Below, piece by piece: positions 60,532-64,000 of a DNA stretch of 64,000 bases (within the stretch, counting starts at the first letter, position 1; each line of letters begins with the position of its first letter). The stretch spans positions 186,001 through 250,000 of the forward strand of contig JADQAZ010000002.1 in the NCBI GenBank assembly GCA_018524345.1, read 5' to 3'. Below the pieces are notes generated by a model that searched no databases, was not told where the DNA came from, and worked only from the letters and a program-made list of their open reading frames with translations. The position numbers were made by a program, and so were the translations under genes. Source of the DNA: Harenicola maris (lineage in GTDB: Bacteria; Pseudomonadota; Alphaproteobacteria; Rhodobacterales; Rhodobacteraceae).

Positions 60532-61566
60532 ATGACGACAAGACGTAAGTTTATTCAGGGGGCCGCCCTCGCCGCCCCCGCCGCCGCATTGGCCACCCCC
60601 GCCCTTGCGCAAAACACCATCAAATGGCGCATGCAAACCTATGCCGGTGCCTCTTTGGCGGCCGAGGTCATCGTTCCGGCGATTGACATGTTCAACAAGA
60701 TCGCGGGCGACCGCATGCAGATCGAACTGTTCTTTGCCGATCAGCTTGTCCCCACAGGCGAGCTGTTCCAGGCGATGCAGCGCGGCACGATTGATGCGGT
60801 GCAATCGGATGACGATTCCATGGCCTCGCCCACCGAGGTTACCGTCTTTGGCGGCTACTTCCCCTTCGCCTCGCGCTACTCCCTCGACGTGCCGGTTCTG
60901 TTCAACAAATACGGGCTGAACGAGATCTGGGACGAGGAATATTCCAAGGTCGGCGTCAAACATATCTCTGCCGGCGCATGGGATCCTTGCCACTTTGCCA
61001 CCAAAGACCCGATCCGCTCGCTTGAGGACCTCAAGGGCAAGCGCATCTTTACCTTCCCCACCGCGGGCCGCTTCCTGTCGCAGTTCGGCGTTGTGCCTGT
61101 GAACCTGCCTTGGGAAGACATCGAGGTTGCGGTGCAAACCGGCGAGCTTGACGGCATCGCATGGTCCGGCATCACCGAGGATTACACCGTCGGCTGGGCC
61201 GATGTGACCAACTACTTCCTCACCAATAACATCTCGGGTGCTTGGGCTGGGTCCTTCTTTGCCAATATGGAGCGTTGGAACGAGCTGCCAGAAGACCTGC
61301 AAACCCTGTTCCGCGTTTGCTGTGACCAGTCGCATTACTATCGCCAGTGGTGGTATTGGGGCGGCGAGGCCGACCTGCGCGTCAACGGGCCAAAGATGGA
61401 ACTGACCTCCATCCCCGACGAGGAATGGGCCACAGTCGAATCCGCTGCCTTCGAATTCTGGGAAGAGATCGCCGCAGAATCCGAAACCAAACGCCGCGTT
61501 GTCGATATCATCAAGAAATACAACGCCGATATGGTCAAGGCTGGACGGCCCTACCGCTACGGCTGA
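60532..61566 (+). CDS. TRAP transporter substrate-binding protein (DctP)
   Basis: 344 residues with a Tat signal (MTTRRKFIQGAALAAPAAALATPALA). DctP fold: IKWRMQTYAGASLAAEVIVPAIDMFNKIAGDRMQIELFFADQLVPTGELFQAMQRGTIDAVQSDDDSMASP, then LKGKRIFTFPTAGRFLSQFGVVPVNLPWEDIEVAVQTGELDGIAWSG. It lacks the usual Arg in the FTF segment region (GRFLSQFG holds one Arg). The domain style is that of the 2-keto acid/multi-substrate TRAP (TakP-like) group. The ligand is unidentified but is probably a carboxylate or an amine/amino-acid derivative given the downstream ligase. Confidence 0.94.
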   Translation: MTTRRKFIQGAALAAPAAALATPALAQNTIKWRMQTYAGASLAAEVIVPAIDMFNKIAGDRMQIELFFADQLVPTGELFQAMQRGTIDAVQSDDDSMASPTEVTVFGGYFPFASRYSLDVPVLFNKYGLNEIWDEEYSKVGVKHISAGAWDPCHFATKDPIRSLEDLKGKRIFTFPTAGRFLSQFGVVPVNLPWEDIEVAVQTGELDGIAWSGITEDYTVGWADVTNYFLTNNISGAWAGSFFANMERWNELPEDLQTLFRVCCDQSHYYRQWWYWGGEADLRVNGPKMELTSIPDEEWATVESAAFEFWEEIAAESETKRRVVDIIKKYNADMVKAGRPYRYG

Positions 61567-61579
61567 TAAACCCTTTCTT

Positions 61580-61601
61580 GGGGGCGGCCTGCGTCGCCCC
61601 C
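61580..61601 (+). other. Intercistronic hairpin, dctP to the GS-like gene
   Basis: GGGGGCG (61580-61586) pairs with CGCCCCC (61595-61601) across GCCTGCGT. No T-run follows, so partial termination or message protection after dctP is more likely than a full stop. Confidence 0.45.
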
Positions 61602-61629
61602 GACACCCCCTGAGACAAGTGGAAACGAC

Positions 61630-62994
61630 ATGCCCGCCACCCTAAGCTTTGATGACCTTAAATCGCGTGTTGCCGAGGGCAGCATTGATACTGTTCTGGT
61701 CTGCCTCATTGATATGCAGGGGCGTTTGCTGGGCAAACGGTTCCACGCCGCGAATTTTGTCGAGACGTCCTATAAGGAAACCCATTGCTGCAACTACCTG
61801 CTGGCCACGGACCTAGAGATGGCCACGCCGGAGGGCTACGCCTCGACCAGCTGGGAAACCGGCTATGGCGATTATGTGATGCAGCCGGACCTGACCACCA
61901 TCCGCCCCGTGCCATGGCTGGAAGGCACCGCCATGGTCCTTTGCGATGTGATCGACCATGACACCCACCAACCCGTGCCCCATTCCCCCCGCGCCGTGCT
62001 GAAGAAACAGATCGCCCGTCTGGCGGAGCTTGGCTTTGACGCCATGATGGCGACGGAGCTGGAGTTTTTCCTCTTCGAGCAGAGCTTTGACGAGATCCGC
62101 AAGGGCGGCTTTCGCGACCTGACCCCGATTTCCGGCTATAACGAGGATTACCACATCCTCCAGACCACCAAGGAAGAGGGCGTCATGCGCCCGATCCGCA
62201 ACCACCTCTATGCGGCTGGCCTGCCGATCGAGAATTCCAAGGGGGAGGCCGAAAGCGGGCAGGAGGAACTCAACATCCGCTATTCCCCCGCCCTCGACTG
62301 CGCCGACCATCACACCATCGCCAAACACGCCATCAAGGAAATCGCATGGCAACAGGGGCACGCCGCGTCGTTTTTGCCGAAATGGCACAAGGATCGTGTC
62401 GGCAGCTCCTCCCACGTCCACCAATCCCTGTGGAAGGACGGCGAGGCGATGTTTGTGGATGCGGATGATGACCTCGGCATGTCCGAGCTGATGAAACACT
62501 ACATGGCGGGGCTGATCGCCTATGCGCCGGATTACACCTATTTCCTCGCGCCTTACGTCAACAGCTACAAACGCTTTGCCAAGGGCACCTTTGCGCCGAC
62601 CAAAACCGTCTGGTCCGTGGACAACCGCACCGCGGGCTTCCGCCTTTGCGGCGCGGGGACCAAGGGCGTGCGGGTGGAATGTCGCATTGGCGGCTCTGAC
62701 CTGAACCCATATCTCGCGCAGGCGGCGATGCTGGCGGCGGGGATCAAGGGGATCGAGGACAAGATGACGCTTTCCGCCCCGACCAAGGGCGATGTCTACG
62801 AGGACGCAAAAGCCGCCGACATCCCGCAGACCCTGCGGGCGGCGACAGAAACCCTGCGGGGGTCGAAATTCCTGCGCGAGGTGATGGGCGATGATGTGAT
62901 CGACCACTACACCCGCGCCGCCGAATGGGAACAAGAAGAATTTGACCGTGTGGTGACCGATTGGGAAATCGCACGCGGCTTTGAAAGGGCCTAA
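61630..62994 (+). CDS. Glutamine synthetase family protein, gamma-glutamylamine synthetase-like
   Basis: 454 residues. GS beta-grasp and catalytic domains: VLVCLIDMQGRLLGKRFHAANFVE, the metal-binding MATELEFFLFE, ENSKGEAESGQEELNIRYSPALDCADHHTIAKHAIKEIAWQQGHAASFLPKW (HK region), GSSSHVHQSLW, FAPTKTVWSVDNRTAGFRL and VECRIGGSDLNPYLAQAAMLAAG. It belongs to the PuuA-like branch that joins the glutamate gamma-carboxyl to an amine using ATP. Followed by an aldehyde dehydrogenase five bases on, the order of gamma-glutamyl pathways for amines. It is not the housekeeping GlnA, as it lacks the adenylylation-loop Tyr context. Confidence 0.88.
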   Translation: MPATLSFDDLKSRVAEGSIDTVLVCLIDMQGRLLGKRFHAANFVETSYKETHCCNYLLATDLEMATPEGYASTSWETGYGDYVMQPDLTTIRPVPWLEGTAMVLCDVIDHDTHQPVPHSPRAVLKKQIARLAELGFDAMMATELEFFLFEQSFDEIRKGGFRDLTPISGYNEDYHILQTTKEEGVMRPIRNHLYAAGLPIENSKGEAESGQEELNIRYSPALDCADHHTIAKHAIKEIAWQQGHAASFLPKWHKDRVGSSSHVHQSLWKDGEAMFVDADDDLGMSELMKHYMAGLIAYAPDYTYFLAPYVNSYKRFAKGTFAPTKTVWSVDNRTAGFRLCGAGTKGVRVECRIGGSDLNPYLAQAAMLAAGIKGIEDKMTLSAPTKGDVYEDAKAADIPQTLRAATETLRGSKFLREVMGDDVIDHYTRAAEWEQEEFDRVVTDWEIARGFERA

Positions 62995-62999
62995 GACCA

Positions 63000-64000
63000 A
63001 TGACAATCCAATGCACCTCGCCCATCGACGGGTCAATTTATGCTGAGCGAGAGACGCTTTCGCGCGCGGACGCCGATGCCGCCGTGGCCTGCGCCCGCGC
63101 GGCACAGGCCGACTGGGCCGCGCGCCCCTTGGCCGAACGCATTGCCCTTGTGCAGGCGGGCGTGGCCGCCGTGGGCGCCATGAACGACGAGATCGTGCCT
63201 GAGCTGGCATGGCAAATGGGCCGCCCCGTCCGCTACGGCGGCGAATTCGGCGGGTTCAACGAACGCGCCAGCTATATGGCCGAGATCGCCGAAGAGGCCC
63301 TCGCCCCCATCGAGGTAGAGGACAGCGATGCGTTTCGCCGTGTGATCAAACGCGTCCCGCACGGCGTGGTCTTAGTCGTTGCGCCGTGGAACTATCCTTA
63401 TATGACCGCCATCAACACGGTGGCCCCGGCCCTGATCGCGGGCAATGCTGTGCTGCTGAAACATGCCTCGCAAACCCTTCTGGTGGGCGAACGCATGGCG
63501 GCGGCCTTTGCCAGCGCAGGCGTGCCTGCCGATGTGTTCCAGAACGTCTTTCTGGACCATGCCACCACCTCCGCCCTGATTGCAGATCGCGCATTCGGCT
63601 TTGTGAACTTCACCGGCTCTGTCGGCGGCGGACGCGCCATGGAACAGGCCGCCGCAGGCACCTTTACCGGCGTGGGCCTTGAGCTTGGCGGCAAGGACCC
63701 CGGTTATGTGATGGAGGACGCCAACCTCGACGCCGCCGTGGATACCCTGATCGACGGTGCGATGTTCAACTCCGGCCAGTGCTGCTGTGGGATCGAGCGT
63801 ATTTACGTGGCCGAGAGCCTGTTTGACGCCTTTGTCGAGAAGGCCGTGGCGATTGTGAACGGCTACAAACTCGGCAATCCGCTGGACCCCGAAACCACCC
63901 TCGGCCCCATGGCCCATGTGCGTTTCGCGGAGGAGGTCCGCGCGCAAACAGCCGAGGCGATCGCCGCTGGCGCCACAGCCCATATCAAAGCAGAGGACTT
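63000..64000 (+). CDS. Aldehyde dehydrogenase, N-terminal part (runs off window)
   Basis: Reads open from the ATG at 63000 (MTIQCTSPIDGSIYAERETL) to the window edge, 333 codons. NAD-ALDH motifs: VLVVAPWNYPYMTAINTVAPALIAGNAVLLKHASQT, FVNFTGSVGGGRAMEQAAAG, the general-base Glu in GVGLELGGKDPGYVMEDANLD, and the catalytic Cys about 262 in FNSGQCCCGIERIYV. It probably oxidises the gamma-glutamyl aldehyde made from the ligase product. Five bases from the stop of the GS-like gene, so the two are co-translated. The C-terminus lies outside the window. Confidence 0.93.
   Translation, partial: MTIQCTSPIDGSIYAERETLSRADADAAVACARAAQADWAARPLAERIALVQAGVAAVGAMNDEIVPELAWQMGRPVRYGGEFGGFNERASYMAEIAEEALAPIEVEDSDAFRRVIKRVPHGVVLVVAPWNYPYMTAINTVAPALIAGNAVLLKHASQTLLVGERMAAAFASAGVPADVFQNVFLDHATTSALIADRAFGFVNFTGSVGGGRAMEQAAAGTFTGVGLELGGKDPGYVMEDANLDAAVDTLIDGAMFNSGQCCCGIERIYVAESLFDAFVEKAVAIVNGYKLGNPLDPETTLGPMAHVRFAEEVRAQTAEAIAAGATAHIKAED

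Noticed and set aside
59386..61335. 649-codon open frame on the minus strand across the TRAP genes
   Set aside because: Antisense to dctM and dctP, with a His/Gln/Asp-rich low-complexity product and no recognisable domain.
1..64000. tRNA, rRNA, transposase or attachment sites
   Set aside because: Inspection of the gaps showed no T-loop-type GTTCRANYC context with a cloverleaf, no transposase-like protein and no integrase; the window looks free of recent mobile elements.

Overview
The window is a gene-dense, high-GC chromosomal segment with the hallmarks of a marine-type alphaproteobacterium of the Rhodobacteraceae/Roseobacter group. The evidence is a petABC (Rieske, cytochrome b, cytochrome c1) operon, a compact alphaproteobacterial Tad pilus locus, abundant TRAP/ABC uptake, ATGA/TGATG start-stop overlaps throughout, and intergenic repeats of a kind I associate with this family. 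I see no phage, transposase, CRISPR array, rRNA or tRNA; the content is core plus metabolic accessory genes.

Layout. 1-3.8 kb: tail of RNase R, a GST/DUF1801 pair diverging from a WYL-type regulator across a 17-bp palindrome, and an MltB-type lytic transglycosylase. 3.8-11.4 kb: PBP1C and a giant alpha-2-macroglobulin, a known periplasmic partnership. 11.5-20 kb: hybrid histidine kinase, YaaA, RecQ, an unknown Gly-rich protein, YggT, a thioesterase, FkbM methyltransferase and an MscS channel. 20-26.7 kb: leuC-leuD, a membrane protein, a secreted EEP-fold protein, leuB and a DMT exporter; a short leader ORF rich in Leu codons (several of them CTA) precedes leuC. 26.9-36 kb: Tad pilus locus (tadC, tadB, tadA/cpaF, tadZ/cpaE, two TadE-like pseudopilins, a TadG-like protein, flp), with a LuxR-type regulator and the prepilin peptidase read divergently. 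36-40.3 kb: an FGE-type sulfatase-maturing enzyme, a uronate-dehydrogenase-like protein, an FAD oxidoreductase and aroC.

40.4-43.8 kb: a TPP riboswitch controlling thiBPQ (thiamine uptake). 43.9-46.8 kb: petABC. 47-51.1 kb: an outer-membrane barrel, a GST, an ankyrin-repeat protein and purU. 51.1-54.4 kb: a four-gene unit (His/Asp-rich DUF2796 protein, ABC ATPase, FtsX/MacB-type permease, DUF3299 protein) behind a perfect 22-bp inverted repeat that looks like a Zur box. It is best read as a zinc-starvation-induced metal acquisition system resembling Vibrio Zrg, and is my strongest candidate for an under-described system here. 54.4-56.8 kb: kduD-kduI with a divergent GntR regulator and a matching operator (unsaturated uronate catabolism). 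56.8-64 kb: an RpiR regulator diverging from an N-formylglutamate-amidohydrolase-like protein, a complete DctQMP TRAP transporter, a glutamine-synthetase-like ligase and an aldehyde dehydrogenase cut by the window edge. This looks like a gamma-glutamylation pathway for an unidentified imported compound.

Structure outside genes includes a three-unit array with an exact 11-bp period found twice, 21 kb apart, each time between convergent genes. Two further families of dispersed hairpin repeats occur at 3.8/17.7 kb and 17.7/40.4 kb.
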